DNA of 64,000 bases from Aporrectodea caliginosa. Taxonomy: Eukaryota; Annelida; Clitellata; Crassiclitellata; Lumbricidae. The DNA lies in the NCBI GenBank assembly GCA_020284085.1, contig JACEVL010000033.1, positions 367,501 through 431,500 on the forward strand, read 5' to 3'. This document shows, piece by piece, positions 1 to 27,189 of the stretch; the first letter of the stretch is position 1, and every line of letters starts with the position of its first letter. Position numbers and translations under genes: made by a program. The notes below the pieces were generated by a model. The model made no database searches, was not told the DNA's origin, and worked only from the letters and a program-made list of their open reading frames with translations.

Positions 1-642
1 AAAGCCGACACCTGCTTGTTTTCGGCGGTCCTGGCAAACCCGGGCCATGTTCTCCATAGGTTTCTTCCTCCAAAAAAGCTGTTGGCCTATTCCCTTCGAC
101 CCCGGTCACATGACCGTGTTTTACCTTTAGCTAATCATAATATGAAAAAAACTTTTATAGTTAGAATGCTTTATTCATATTGACTATTGATTGTTTATTG
201 TTTATTATATATGATGTATGTACACCAGAATGCGGATTGCAACTGGTTCAATAAAGAATATACTTACTTACTTACTTACTTAGAGTGCTTGAAACTACAA
301 TTTTCTCAAAACCTTTTCATAAAAGCCTCGTCGCCTGGCACTGACTTGCTGTCAGCTTTATATCTAAACATGAGCCTCACCGGCTCACACTAAGAATCTG
401 CTATCAAACCTTTTCGCTATCTATAGCGTAAACTCGCTGGATGTAACTATTGATGAACTGGATCAATAAAAGATTGATTTTAGATATTAAAGCGCTACAC
501 AAATCACAGAAGACTTCTTGGTCTAATTGCAGATCTATGGTTCGTCTTGTTAGTGCGCCATCCTCTTTCTCTTTGTGTTTAATTCTGCCGTTGGTTTTAA
601 ATTTCTTAATTCTCGATCAGACAAACTAAGCGACCGATTAAA
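1..642. other. Upstream region of the SUMO gene
   Basis: No coding signal is seen. The DNA is A+T-rich and should hold the promoter and 5' UTR of the SUMO gene that starts at 643. No TATA box can be assigned with confidence. A short retroposon-like tail lies at about 236-287 and is listed separately. Confidence 0.5.
236..287 (+). repeat. Retroposon 3' tail with TTAC repeats
   Basis: The phrase CAATAAAGAATATACTTACT runs into a (TTAC)n tail. The same ending recurs at about 26400-26450 (+) and, reverse-complemented, at about 24105-24140 and 53457-53490. This looks like the 3' terminus of one LINE or SINE family that ends in a polyadenylation-like AATAAA followed by a tetranucleotide tail. The body of the element is not recognised. 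Confidence 0.5.
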
Positions 643-2051
643 ATGGGCGACGAGAAGAAGGTTAACATTTATACACTGCATGTTAAGAGTAATAAATTGC
701 GATTAAAATGTATTTGTGGTTTAGTCGAACGCATTAAATGTGATTCTGTCGTCTGAGTAAATGAACTGTCATGGCGGACACAGGTAGTGTGCTGTAGTGT
801 GCAGAATTTCGCTGCCGGCTTCTCTGCTTGAAATCAGTGACTGTGCCTCTAAATATTACACAAATACTTTGACGTTTTCTGATCTACCTACAGTTAAGTT
901 AGACGTAATTACGCACTAGTTCCAATTTAAATCTGGCGACTGGTAAGCATTTCCGTTTGGCGCTTTGCGTAGTAGGACTGGTCGTACTCGGTTGTTTGCC
1001 ACCTTTAAAATAGTCATAAATTGGCGCACGACAAACTTCAGAGTAGTAATAATTGTAATATGATTTCCTAAAGCGAATTATTTGTTGATGATATAACAGA
1101 TGAAATGCGTGTAGAATGCTTTGAGGTGTGATAGTTTGCCTCCATGTTTTTTTTTATTTCTGTTAAATTTAGTCTGATGAACATATCAACCTAAAAGTCA
1201 CAGGACAGGATGGAAGTGTTGTCCATTTCAAGATCAAAAAGAACACGCCACTGAGAAAATTAATGTCGGCATACTGTGAACGAACGGTGAGATGATCGTT
1301 TATTTAAAGTTTAGATTGAAAAAATTGCAGATTAGTCAGTTGTTTTCTAACCAGAAACCTGGAAGCAGGGACAGATTTGGATTTGTGCAGAAATACAAAG
1401 ATGTATAAGCGTTTTTACATGTGACAACTAACTTTTATGGAGATTTAATGTGGCACATTACCTTGATCTGGCCCTACAGAATCTATGTAGTTCTTGAACT
1501 TGAAAGAGATATAATTGAGACAATGTAAAATAAAATTCTTTTGTTCAGATAACATGCTTGTTATAGCAACTTTTGGAATACTGACATGTTTGTAAGTAGT
1601 TTTGTGAACAGTGTAAATTTTTAATTGTTTTTGTGCATTCCCATCGATCATATTTGCTCGAGTAGTGATTGTTGAGTAACAGATGATGAAAAGCTACTTA
1701 AAATACTTTGCTTGTTCACCAGTGCTGTTTGGTAGCTGGTTATACTAAAGCATATACTCACTTTTTGCCAATCAGATAGAAAGAAAAGCTAATTAAAATA
1801 TTTAACGTGTTGACAATTACTGTTTTGCCTATCAGCTGAAAACAAAAGCTACTTATTTAAAATACTTTTACTTGTTGTTGACGATTACCTTATGCTGGGT
1901 GCTGTAGGGAGTGAAGATGGGCTCGATGAGATTCCGATTTGACGGTCAGCCAATAAACGAGACTGACACTCCATCACAGCTTGACATGGAAGATGGAGAT
2001 GCCATTGATGTGTTTCAGCAGCAGACTGGAGGAGGAAGGGCGCTGCAGTAG
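643..2051 (+). CDS. SUMO: Small ubiquitin-like modifier (SUMO2/3-like), 3 exons, 91 aa
   Basis: Coding exons are 643-660, 1173-1286 and 1908-2051, all with GT-AG introns. The protein is a ubiquitin-fold modifier that is attached to lysines of target proteins by the E1 (SAE1/SAE2), E2 (UBC9) and E3 cascade, mainly in the nucleus. Recognisable SUMO segments are [12 protein letters not shown] (residues 10-21), [33 protein letters not shown] (52-66) and the C-terminal QQQTGG (81-86). SENP-type proteases should cleave after the di-glycine and remove the tail GRALQ. A third consecutive Gly follows the pair, so the exact cut is ambiguous. The third exon was started at 1908 because that acceptor restores the normal length between AYCER and RFRFDGQ; the ATG at 1917 would be three codons short. 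The N-terminus MGDEKKSDE is shorter than that of human SUMO2 and lacks the VKTE chain-forming lysine. It resembles insect Smt3 in this respect. The match is to SUMO2/3 rather than SUMO1. Confidence 0.95.
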
Positions 2052-2536
2052 CGCTATGATACGGTTCTATCTGGAGCAACCCTGGGACCAGTAGAACAAA
2101 CTCGGAGGGGTTGGTTTGGTTAGAAAAGCGTCTCGTAACAGCTTGTGCTGTACAGATTACACTGTACAAACGGACATTGAACTAGTAGAATTTGTATGTT
2201 TCGATAAGAGTGAACTTTTAATTTTAAGATTTTGTCTTCGTTCGTTGTTCAGTACTTTAAGGGTTGACGTGAAAAAGGACTGGTTTTAAAACCTTGCGAG
2301 AAGCTTTGTCGTTGTAATTGGTTTCAGTTTTCCTCTGCATTCTGTGAACTAATCTCTTGTGGGGAAGAGTAAATTTCATAATTGTCAGATGTTGCATCAG
2401 TTGTGAATTTACAGTCTTGCCGCTGGAGTTAGTTTGTAAAGCAGTTTTGGTTGCTTAAATTACATAGTTTACTCTCAAGGACCATAAAGTTCCTCGATAA
2501 TGTCGAGTATTTATTTTCAGGAACTTGACTGATAAA

Positions 2537-2542
2537 AATAAA
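2537..2542 (+). terminator. Candidate poly(A) signal of SUMO
   Basis: A canonical AATAAA hexamer lies 486 bases after the SUMO stop codon, on the coding strand, in T-rich DNA. No earlier AATAAA was seen in the 3' region. It is the likely cleavage and polyadenylation signal, but this rests on position alone. Confidence 0.45.
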
Positions 2543-5032
2543 TTTTCTTTCATTTATTTCTGCATGTTTTTCAAATGGTTAATGACAACTCGTAAAATAG
2601 TAGTGGCTGGAATCAGTCATGATTGATTTTTGGGTCTAGAATAACTGGACAAAAGTCTGGTACATTATAAAGATGCTTTTTACATCCTGCACAGAGCACT
2701 CAATTGTTATACTGTAAGCCACCATTTCGTTCTTGTAAAATACAAAATCTAACGTGGTCTCGATATTTGACCAAAGCCTCTTCGAAATACGCATCAAACT
2801 AAGCAAATCTGTAAAAACGGTACAAAAAATCACACAACAAATATCAAAGTATTTCACTCCATAGCCCCATTAATTTGCTTAACGCCAAACACGTCTGCCT
2901 TAAATTGAGAATATTTTACAGGTCTATTTCCAATTAATCGTCAGCTTGAACGGATATTCTGCATGTAATAGTCGAGGATACTACTACTAGTCGAGGATAC
3001 TACATGTTTTCTACTTCAATGAACAAGGAAGGAACTGATCACCTAGAATATATGCTATGGTTCTCGATTGCTATTTGAGTGATGCCAACAACTTTGTTTC
3101 TGTGTTGCTGCACGCATGATTGCTGATGCTCAGACCCAAGTATAAGTACTTTACAGTTGCTGAAATGGTTTTGACTTCACTGTTAATGATGCAGTCGTTT
3201 CAATTTGTTGTAAGAAATGGCACAATAGTTCTGGCTAACGTGACAGGAATGGGACACTTGCTTTTTCCATAATAGACTTTAAAAAGATTCCTCAACATTA
3301 AAGCAATGCTAGAATTGCTTCATCATTAGTGTTCTCAAAAACAAACCATCTATTTTTAAACATTTGTAAAAGCAAACCGAGTAATCATTGCTAACCTCAC
3401 AATATCAAAGCCATGTTTAATTTAATGGAACACTTTCATTTATATCAGACACATGCAGCCCTGAAATGCGTTACTGAACTTCCTACATCATCTGTACTAC
3501 ACTTTGAAAGCTTAACAACACAAGTTCAGCAAATTTTCGATTTACTCAAGGAGTTACAACCCGAGGTTCGGCAGCTTCTAACACAATTAGCATCTCTGCG
3601 AATATTATGGTTTGCAAAATCAACATTTCCCCCAAATGTTCTTAGTCGTTAAAAACTCACAGCATCACAAAAATTCAGTCAGTCAAGAGACATTGTGGTT
3701 AGCTGTGAATGTTGTTGGCTGCCTTGATAATCGCTGCCATTGCATACCAAAACTCCCAACAGCTCTGTCATATTATGCTCTCTGCAAGGCAAAGCAAATC
3801 ATGTATTTCCCACGAGCGTCGTCAGCTGAATAAACTGTTGAATTATTTTCTGATGAACAAAGAAATCGACCTCAAACCAACAGGGTATCTGATCACAATT
3901 CCTGGACCGTCGATTTGACATCGGGACTTTGTGTTAATTCAGACTGACTGGCCCGTGAGTGACAATTTGGTAGCTGAAGCAAAACAGGCCAAGCTAAAAT
4001 AATACATTTCAGTGACGACAACAATTTGGCTAAAATTTTAATCATGCAAATTGTATAAAGCTCAGTCCTTTCAAAACATGTTATCAACTTCCAGACATAA
4101 TGCTAATCCTACTGTACAGATGATCATTTGAAGCACAACTCTTGTACCAAACCTTGGCTTTAGTTCAACTTGAACTAAGATGTTATGCCTGAAAACTTTT
4201 ATTCTGCTCAACTGTAAGTGAATCACATGTTATATAAAGATAAGTTTTCACAACATCTTCTCAACTGCTTACACGCTTTGCTCAACTAAAAACTTGTTCA
4301 ACCAAAGTTAATTTTGTTCAGCCAAAGTTAGGTGCATAAAACAAGCATACAGTGACAATTACTACAGAAAATGATCAATATTACACACGTTTCTTATGCA
4401 AAAATTTATACAGCATTCTCTTGAAGCACAAGCCTTATAGAACTGTGATGTGCAATTTCAACACAAGTCGTAACCAGGTTCTGCATTCAGAGTCTTACTG
4501 AAGTGTTCAGTCTAGGCAAGCATTTTACACACACAGCCAGGAGAAAATTCTAAAAACCCACATGCTAGCAAGCACTGCAGTGCAAGTTTTGAGGCCAATA
4601 TCCAGTGCTGAACTTGCTTTTCATTCTAGCAAAACCAACCATGCAATTTCAGTTCTGGATTTATAATAAGTACTAAAGCATGCTCTACATAAGCTTAATT
4701 AAGGTTCCAGACAAAATAAACACACGAAACACACACTTGAATCAAGTAATATCTGAGAAACACAAAATAAACTAACTGTCTGTGGAGGTCACATAAAAGG
4801 ACCGACTGCCTTATATTAATGAAGTTGTGAAGAAGTCGATTTCTAAAACTCTACAAACTTTAGAATTCATGCATCCAAAGTTGTCGTCGCAGAATTTGTT
4901 CACCTGGAGCGTGTCTGTGTTTTAAGGAGGGTCTGTACTTGTCTGAAGCTGAACTAACTGAACAACCCAACATATACACAGTAATCTACTTATAGAGTCC
5001 TGTGTTAGCGCTGTACCGCAAGCCATATTGTG
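2543..5032. other. Intergenic DNA, no gene seen
   Basis: A+T-rich sequence between the SUMO 3' end and the hAT element at 5041. Short open frames at about 3413-3918 on both strands show no domain, no conserved-looking segment and no splice context that would extend them. They are not called as genes. Confidence 0.6.
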
Positions 5033-5040
5033 ATGAGGAT

Positions 5041-6145
5041 CATAGGCGTAGCCACATGAAGGCAGGAGGAGGCAGTTGCCTCCTCTTGGATTTTCCCGTA
5101 TTTGCCTCCTCTTGCCCGAACTCCATCGCCATACAAATCTGCATGCAATTTACTTACTTACTGCACTGTTCAAGCGAATGTTGTACCGTACGGCGTATAC
5201 TATTTCCTGACACACAGACACAGTTTTCGTTTCCGGTAACAAACGCCTAACTTCAGTATTTTTCAAGTAAATTGTACTAATCGAATTATTGTGTATTATC
5301 GTCATTCCGACTCATTCGTCAATTCGTCAATAGTCATTATTATGTCTGCGGGGCCGCCAAATAAGAAACTTCGACAGATTGTGCTATCTTTTGCCAGCCA
5401 AAAGCCAGCGAAGAAATACACAGGTAACGACAGGTTATTAGTAATAACGCCTATGGTTATTAGTTATAATTAGTAACGAAGCTTCTCTTGAAGAAAAGAC
5501 CTAGTTTCATCAATCCAACTTTATATACTTACGGAAACAATTATTTCCATCATCCAGCTTCTATTTAATCAAACTTCCATTTAGGCAAGAAATCATTCTC
5601 ATCAATCCCTGCAGCTTCCATTTTAAAGCAACAATGTAAAATAATTTAGCAACGTAAACTAGGGTTTAACCGTTATACCGTTAGGATTAGTAAATAGTAA
5701 TTATGGTAACTTTGTAAGGGGCTTCTATCCCCCCTAAACAACCGGGCTCAATCCCTCTCCTTCCCCCCTACTGTGAGTGAAGAGATCTGTAACTTGTAAA
5801 AGAAACACTCCCCCCTGTTTTTCACTGGGCTCAACTTGAGCCCACCGTGTATAGGGATAGAAGCCCCTGATTATGGTTCCTTTATCAACTGGTGTTTTTA
5901 AATTACTGTCGTAATTTTACTTCATTCTCATAGAGCTCATAAATAATATATTGCCACAGTGTAAAACTAATTTGTACAAAATCTTCTTTTAACTGGTGTC
6001 TTTAAAATTACTGAGCATTGTAATTTTACGTCACGTTTTTCGTCTATTGCTCCATGGATAAATTTTGCCTCCTCTTGTTTGCTCCATGGGTACATTTTGC
6101 CTCCTCTTGTGCCTCCTCTTGAAAAGAGGTCTGGCTACGCCACTG
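5041..6145. mobile_element. hAT-like non-autonomous element, 1.1 kb, with 8-bp TSD
   Basis: The element is flanked by identical 8-bp target-site duplications ATGAGGAT at 5033-5040 and 6146-6153. Its ends are imperfect terminal inverted repeats: CATAGGCGTAGCCA on the left, and CAGTGGCGTAGCCA when the right end is read inward. An 8-bp TSD with a CAGTGGCG-type TIR is the hAT signature. Subterminal GCCTCCTCTTG blocks repeat at both ends. A short frame at 5342-5424 (MSAGPPNKKLRQIVLSF) resembles the basic N-terminal leader of hAT transposases but no catalytic domain follows, so the copy is non-autonomous. It contains the nested MITE at 5717-5868. Confidence 0.85.
5717..5868. mobile_element. Nested MITE with 15-bp perfect TIR
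   Basis: AGGGGCTTCTATCCC at 5717-5731 is the exact inverse of GGGATAGAAGCCCCT at 5854-5868. The interior also holds inverted GGGCTCAA and TTGAGCCC segments, so the whole 152 bp can fold into a hairpin. It sits inside the hAT-like element and must be younger than it. No clear target-site duplication was found, so the superfamily is not assigned. Confidence 0.7.
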
Positions 6146-6153
6146 ATGAGGAT

Positions 6154-8220
6154 ATATTGCAAGAAGGTCAAAGTCCAAGGCTGTGTGAATTAGGTTTAAC
6201 AATGACAGTGTACTAAAAGCGACTGGGAAACCAATGCAGCTTGTCGCTGAAGTGTTAATAAGCAAATGCCACTGCATAGGCATTGATAAATTTGTTTAAA
6301 ACGACATACCACCATCGTCATCGCTTAAGGCATACATGAAACATATCTTGATAAGTTTAACAAAAGACGCTAATATTCATTTTCAAACAAGATAACAAAG
6401 CATCCGAGACATATTACTATTATTATGAATATTTTAACATGCACTAAGTCGGAAACTAAAGAGAGACTACGCAATGTAGAATGTTAAGTAATACACATTT
6501 CCCGTGCTCCTTCATCTGCATAGTCGACAAAGGCATCACGTTCAGTTTTGGGATCAGTTGGTTATGCATAAATACTATATCTAACATCAGACCTTTCAGA
6601 TCATCAATTGTAGTAAGTAAGCTAGTTTCTTCTACTCCTGTTTCCCGGGCACTTACGACACGTGGAGATCATAACAGAACAACATTCCTTCTGGATTCCT
6701 TGGCCCAGCACCAAACCGCTAATTCCCCAACAATCACCTCAACTTAACTACAGACGAAGAAATGAAAAAGAAATTCTAGTACCATTTAATCACTGCAAGA
6801 CCAAAACCAAACGAGCGGAACAGACCCCGGGACTAGGACACCAAAGACTAGCAGAGACCAGACTAGCAGAGTTTGGTGCGTAGTCTCGTTTAGAATTCAG
6901 TATCTGCGAGGACCTGGCAGCTCTTTGTGCACACCAACCGTTGGTTTGTGCAGACAAACTGTTTAAACTCTGTTCCAAGTACTGCCAAATCCTGAATGTT
7001 TTCGTAAAATTTGGGATTTGTGTAGCAATATATTTTTCACATAGAAATGTCATGGAGCATTTGGAGACATAGCGGTAAATCTATTTGCACTACTCAAGTT
7101 TGATATAGCGGCAGAAAAGCTACACGTAAAGGAGATGGCCCAATGTGCTCACCAATTAATCTGCAGATAATGCCAGTGTCCTGAACACCAAGTTATCGAT
7201 AAGCAATGAATCGAAAATATCAGACAGAATAATCCTCAATTTAGACTATAATCGAAATGTTTTATGGCTAGTTTACAGTCTGCATAAGCATTTGGAAATA
7301 AATCGAAATGTTCTTCTTCCAAGTGTCAGTCAAACATATCACCACACATTCTTAAGTAGCGGCCATACAGTAAGCAACAGAAGTATTATTAGTAATAGTA
7401 TCAGTGGTAGTAATAATAGTAACAATGATAATAACTATTATACAGATTTGTGTATCTATGGATTCACGTCAAATAAACAATCACCGCAGACATTTCCGCG
7501 TTCAAACGAAAGTATCGTATTTGTTAACACGTCATAGTGTTCAGCTGAGCAAGGAATCGTAAGCTAATAACCAAGTACAACAGCCAAGAAGATCTCACGA
7601 AAACCAACAAGATCTACCTAAACAGTTAGACCTTACTGGTACATTTCGCACATGAAGTTTCCGTTAATACTGGCAAAGCGTTTCTACCAATTCTGCAAAG
7701 GGGACTGAATATCAGACAACCGTGGACGTTAACAGATATGGCAAACGTTTTTCGAATACTAAACTTCAACCTTGAATGGTATCTATAACAAACCAAGCTA
7801 CAAATTAAAATTCATAAACGACAGAATAAGCTATCGTTCAATTTCACTTAGCAAGGCGAGACAAGCCAAACCCTACCACAAATCAACGGAACCTGGCTTA
7901 CAGGATATAACTAATTCTTACGACCATCAAAACTGAAAACAAAAAGTTGCTTCTGTACATTAAAGACAGGAAGACCTTCAGTTAAAGAGAGGCCAAACCA
8001 TCTGAAAATTTTGCTATAAAACTCTGCAACGGATATTTGCTGTACCGAAAACATAGGCGCGTTTCAAGCGAGACGGCCGTACCAAATCGAGGATAAATGT
8101 TTTCTCCGCAAAGCCGGACGAGAAAAGTTCGGAGCGTATACGTTTGTCTGGAGCACACAGTTTTCCGCTTTGATTCTTTTACTTCAACGTAAAGTAACGC
8201 AAGACGTGGTGGCCGGAGCA
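6154..8220. other. Intergenic DNA and NAA15 3' flank, no gene seen
   Basis: No supported coding exon. The part next to 8221 should contain the 3' UTR of NAA15, which runs on the minus strand. A small direct duplication, CAGAGACCAGACTAGCAGAG, is visible near 6850. Open frames here lack homology and codon structure. Confidence 0.5.
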
Positions 8221-22968
<14,748 letters not shown>

Positions 22969-23058
22969 CGTTAACTACAAACGATAGAACTTTTGTTCGG
23001 AATTAGATTTAACACCGCAAACTCGTGTTATCACACACCTCTTCGCTTATAGACCGAC

Positions 23059-23068
23059 GGCCATCTTG
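23059..23068. promoter_or_regulatory. YY1-like motif near the NAA15 start
   Basis: GGCCATCTTG matches the core of the YY1 consensus (GCCATCTTG) and lies about 90 bp upstream of the NAA15 ATG. This distance is common for YY1 sites in TATA-less housekeeping promoters. A single 10-mer match is weak evidence. Confidence 0.3.
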
Positions 23069-23609
23069 CCATGACGAGAGTCACGCACTCACGAGACTTC
23101 AATAAACCTCCTTTTATTGGAATTATTTCTCTCTTTTGCAACAGTTTTTAATTGTTAATTAATTTTTCATCGCTATCTACAAATAATTGTTTTTTAATTA
23201 AAAAATAAATTTTGTAAACAATTACAGGCTTTAAAGCCTATCGCAGACTACGCGTGTTTGAGTTTGGCGACTGTAAAAAAAGCAATACCAGAGGGCTAGC
23301 TGGTACCAGAAGCTGCGTACTGTGTTGTACCAGACATAATCTGTAAGCTGCTTTGAGTGCTTTTTCATTTTCTGATAAGGCTCACTTTTGCCATGATATA
23401 GATGTTTTCAGCTTATACAGTTAACACTGACTAATGGAGACATATAAACTCACGACAGAAACTGAACTCTTCAAGCTGTCCTATCCTGATTCTGCTCCTG
23501 CGCCACCACACGACCACCATTATCAGCACCACCATCACCGTTTGACGCCGTAGCACCATGCTGTCTCCTCGGTCCTGACCTTCCCGGATTCTGACCTGAC
23601 GGTGTCAAT

Positions 23610-23634
23610 CATCGACCTATATTATAGGTCGATG
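23610..23634. repeat. Perfect 25-bp palindrome
   Basis: CATCGACCTATA and TATAGGTCGATG are exact inverses around a single T. Short direct repeats GGTGTCAA lie on both sides. It could be a residual TIR hairpin. Confidence 0.75.
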
Positions 23635-23879
23635 GTGTCAAATCAAGTCCACATTATGCGCCGGTGTTAAGCTGGTCTCCGTGACGCGGCTTTTTGTGTG
23701 GCGCTGATACATTTCGAAGACTGCATTACAATTCACGTAACAATTGTAGTTCATCAGCGTCTACACCATTATCTACTGGGCAAAGAATGCGAAAATCCGT
23801 CCAAGATATTTTACTTCTTTTGAGACTTCGATCTTCACTTTGAACGAAAAGCGCTAGTTCCATTATAACAAATCAGTTA

Positions 23880-24412
23880 GGGGTCGTCCATTAATTATGT
23901 CAACAAATTTATGGCTGTTTTTGACCCTCACCCTCGATCCCCCTTGTCAACAACAGTTACTGTCAAACATTCATGGACCCCCCTAATAAAATTATGTCAA
24001 TAGTCTGAGGACCCAGCGTAAAAACCAAAAATTAATGGTTCAGTACATGTTTCGGCCCCGTGGAGCATCGCCAGGAAATCTATATTATTTTCGGATTAGG
24101 AGAGTAAGTAAGTAAGTAAGTATTTCCTTTATTGATAAGCACTAGCAAACGCACAGCACTGTACATAGCAAGATTAATACATTCAAACAAATAAAAAAAA
24201 AATTATATATTCGATGCGAACTCGAATGCGTTAAGCCGTATTATTGTTCAATGTTTAAGCTGCCATTCTGAAGGGTCTGTGTTGATTCATTGCAAAAATT
24301 GTTGACGTCAATTTGTATTTGAACACCCCCTCCCCTTGTCAACAACAGTTACTGTCAAACTTTTCAAAACCCCTCCTTCCCCATTTTGTTGACATAATTA
24401 ATGGATGATCCC
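23880..24412. mobile_element. TIR element (PIF/Harbinger-like by TSD)
   Basis: The left end GGGGTCGTCCATTAATTATG and the inward right end GGGATCATCCATTAATTATG agree over about 30 bp, continuing TCAACAAA. TTA trinucleotides flank it at 23877-23879 and 24413-24415. A 3-bp TWA duplication suggests PIF/Harbinger, but no transposase is present. The segment CCCCTTGTCAACAACAGTTA occurs twice inside. An inverted TTAC-tail retroposon end lies at about 24105-24140, apparently inserted later. Confidence 0.7.
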
Positions 24413-24730
24413 TTAGATGTCAAGCAACAGAGCTCGGGGCGAATCGCTGACCCGGACGAACTCGTCTGACCTTGAAACGCGCGGGAAGAGGGAGTGGCAA
24501 ACAAGAGCACGTGCTGCGAGGCTTGACGGTTGGGAGTGTTGGGGGACTTGGCGCAGACGCTCAGTTGACGGAAGGCGCTACTGTGGAAGGGTCGATGCGG
24601 CTTCCTGAATATCAACGGCAGGCACAAGACGTCGCAGGTTGGGCACTAGACTAATTTAAAAGTTACACAAAGTATTTTTCAACTAAAATAAAACAGTTTT
24701 ACTAAAGTTGACAACTGATTCAGTAAATAA

Positions 24731-24780
24731 GTTAACCTGGGACTATTATTACTGACAGTAATAATAGTCCCAGAGTTAAC
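24731..24780. repeat. 50-bp near-perfect palindrome
   Basis: GTTAACCTGGGACTATTATT and the downstream AATAATAGTCCCAGAGTTAAC are inverses with one small indel. The loop is only a few bases, so a stable hairpin or cruciform is possible. Confidence 0.85.
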
Positions 24781-25148
24781 TAAACTGAAAATAGTTAAAC
24801 TTTTTCCAACTTTTAAACAAACTCTTTTACAAATATTTTTTCAATAGGCGTAACAAAGGTTAAGTGAACTGTAATAGCCTAATGTACAGCGTCAATGACA
24901 ATTTCATTTTCAAACTATGTAGGCGTAATGTGCAGTTCTAAATACTTCAAATGTAATTATCTTGTAGTTAAAAACTAGTAGTTTGAAACTAGTTTCAAAG
25001 AAGTAGCCTAATTTATAATTGTAATAACATTATCAAATCAATTTATTGTTATTATAGTTGCATAACTATATAGAGTCATCTGTTGACTTTTACTTTATTT
25101 CAGCTTGCCAGTGATGGGCACTGTTAACTGGTGTCTAGTAGTTGTAAC

Positions 25149-25341
25149 CAGTGGCGTAACGAAGGAGGGCAGAGGGGGGCAGCCGCCCCCGGGCGCAGCA
25201 CCAGAAGGGCGCAAAATTAGCTTTCAGTGGTACACAGTACTATGACAAGAACGATTAAAAGTAAAGAAAATTCAAAGGGGGCGCAGTCGTCAACCCTTGC
25301 GGCCTTGCCCTTGGGCGCTGAAACCCTTTGTTATGCCACTG
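25149..25341. mobile_element. hAT-type MITE, 193 bp
   Basis: The TIR is CAGTGGCGTAACGAAGG on the left, and the right end reads inward CAGTGGCATAACAAAGG. Flanks GTTGTAAC (25141-25148) and GTTATAAC (25342-25349) match at 7 of 8 bases. The interior has GGGGGGCAGCCGCCCCCGGG near the left end. There is no coding capacity. Confidence 0.85.
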
Positions 25342-26226
25342 GTTATAACTAGTTTTAAAGAAGTATAATTTAAAAATAGTTGTTAACTTATTACTATTTT
25401 TATCAAGTAGTTTGAAGTTAACTAAATATTTCGTATTAACTACATTTTCTCCTATTTACTTTAGCTAGCTTAGACGAGCATCTACACAATCCTGTAATTT
25501 GGACGTTGTCCATATATATTGTTAGGCATGGCAGCGCTAAATCATCCTAAATGATTAAAATTTATGCCTCCTGTCTTGAATTCTTTTTATCAGTTATATC
25601 TTTTTTCTTGTGTCTTTGGTCTGTGTGACAATGCGAGTAATAACGTATTAATAACGTCACCGAAACCTTGGCAACTCAAAATCAGGATGGTCCTTATGAA
25701 GAGCTGTTCCAACAGTCTAGCCTCTTAAATTTACTATTTGTTTTAGTAAATATAGACTAGCTGTTGATTTTAAACATTTACAATGTTCTTAGAGGTGGGC
25801 CTATTACATTTGCATTTGGCGCCTTAGCCCTTAGGTTCCCGGGCCTCCGTTATCGACTGGAAACTATAGTGCCGCACTAGGCCCCGCCTCAACTCTCCTG
25901 GCATGTCCGTAGTGGCACTGTAACTCTGACTGCACTGCTCTGTTTTGTGTACAGGCCTTAGTCACATTACTGATTATATCGTTCATTCAAATTGTAGATT
26001 GCTCTGCGATGCCATCAGCGGAGGTGAATTCCGAATGTTTCGGCTGCAGGATTCGACTACAGAATTCATCGGTCAAGAAGACGTCGCATTGCGAAAAAGG
26101 TATGTTCAAAATTCACCAGATCATGGCTCCGTTGTTTCCATTGAATTTTTGCCTAGATAGGCCTATCCGTTCTCTGTCCTGCTAGATATTGCTATATCTA
26201 TTGGCCTACTTTTATTCAGAATGTTC

Positions 26227-26767
26227 CAGAGATGGGTAACTAATCCATTAGATGCTAATTGACTAGCTAATCGATTAGCTGTCGTCTGATGCTAATTCTA
26301 ATTGATTAGCAATTTTCAGCTAGGCCCTAATTCTAATCGAATATCGATTAGCTGATCGATTAGATGTTTGAAAATTAAGCTGAGAATGGTTAATTAAGAA
26401 TGAGTTTATTAATATTGAGCTTGAAGAATATACTTACTTACTTACTTGTAAGGCATTGTATGTAATAGACTACAGCTTTAAGCATTGCAATAGGATAAAA
26501 CTTTAGGTATTGTAATAGGCTACAACAACTTGCTGTAGTAGGCTAACTTGCTGTGCTCTGATTACAATTTGACAAATTCATAAAGCAAATACCGTATATG
26601 TATCGATTATCGAATTCTAATTGCTAATCGATTAGCTGCTGCTCATTCTAATTCTAATCGATTAGCTAGAACCTTTTGCTAATTCTAATTCTAATCGATT
26701 AGCAAATTTCAGGAGCTAATTCTAATTCTAATCGATTAGCAGTTTTAGCTAATCATACCCATCTCTG
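26227..26767. mobile_element. hAT-type MITE of the ATCGATTAG family, 541 bp
   Basis: The ends are CAGAGATGGGTA and TACCCATCTCTG. Flanking octamers GAATGTTC and GTATGCAC match at 5 of 8 bases, as expected for an old duplication. The interior is packed with AATTCTAATCGATTAGC palindromic units. A TTAC-tail retroposon end at about 26400-26450 sits inside it. The copy at 11239 is its shorter relative. Confidence 0.8.
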
Positions 26768-26934
26768 GTATGCACACACAGGAGCATGTATTATAGCGCT
26801 TAGTTAAGTTGCATTTTATATGTATATTGTATAATCTAATATACACTGATAGAAATGAGACTGAACTGTATTAATGATATAATAACTGAAGTTCCCATAC
26901 GTGACTAAATGTAAAATCCGTCAGTTATTACTTG

Positions 26935-27140
26935 CTTACTAAAATTGGCCCCTCCTAGCGGGATTAATCCCTTATGGGTGCCTGTTGCTCCCTACAAATT
27001 CTGAGAACCACGAGTGCATACTACCCTCGTGCTCAATATCAAGTTGATTATAATTTTTGAACGATTACCCACTTAATACTATGTGCTGTTACACTGTTAT
27101 GATGCTGTTGTTGGGAACAATAAATTGAATTGAATTGAAA
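26935..27140 (+). mobile_element. LINE/SINE 3' end with GAATT tail
   Basis: TTATGGGTGCCTGTTGCTCC starts a block ending AACAATAAATTGAATTGAAT. The same block occurs inverted at 41340-41590 (GGAGCAACAGGCACC), and its tail recurs at 43020-43065. This is a dispersed family with no coding part visible here. Confidence 0.6.
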
Positions 27141-27189
27141 GTACAGACCACCAGAATTACTACATTTCCAATTCATTCTGTTCTTGATT

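Larger units (their letters stand above)
22969..23876. other. NAA15 upstream region
   Basis: A promoter and 5' UTR for NAA15 are expected here, reading leftward from about 23100. No TATA box is evident. A YY1-like site lies at 23059 and a perfect palindrome at 23610. Nothing else is coding. Confidence 0.5.

Noticed and set aside
1908..1917. Starting SUMO exon 3 at the ATG of 1917
   Set aside because: It would drop three residues from a loop of fixed length in the family. The AG at 1906-1907 gives the exact length and the correct phase.
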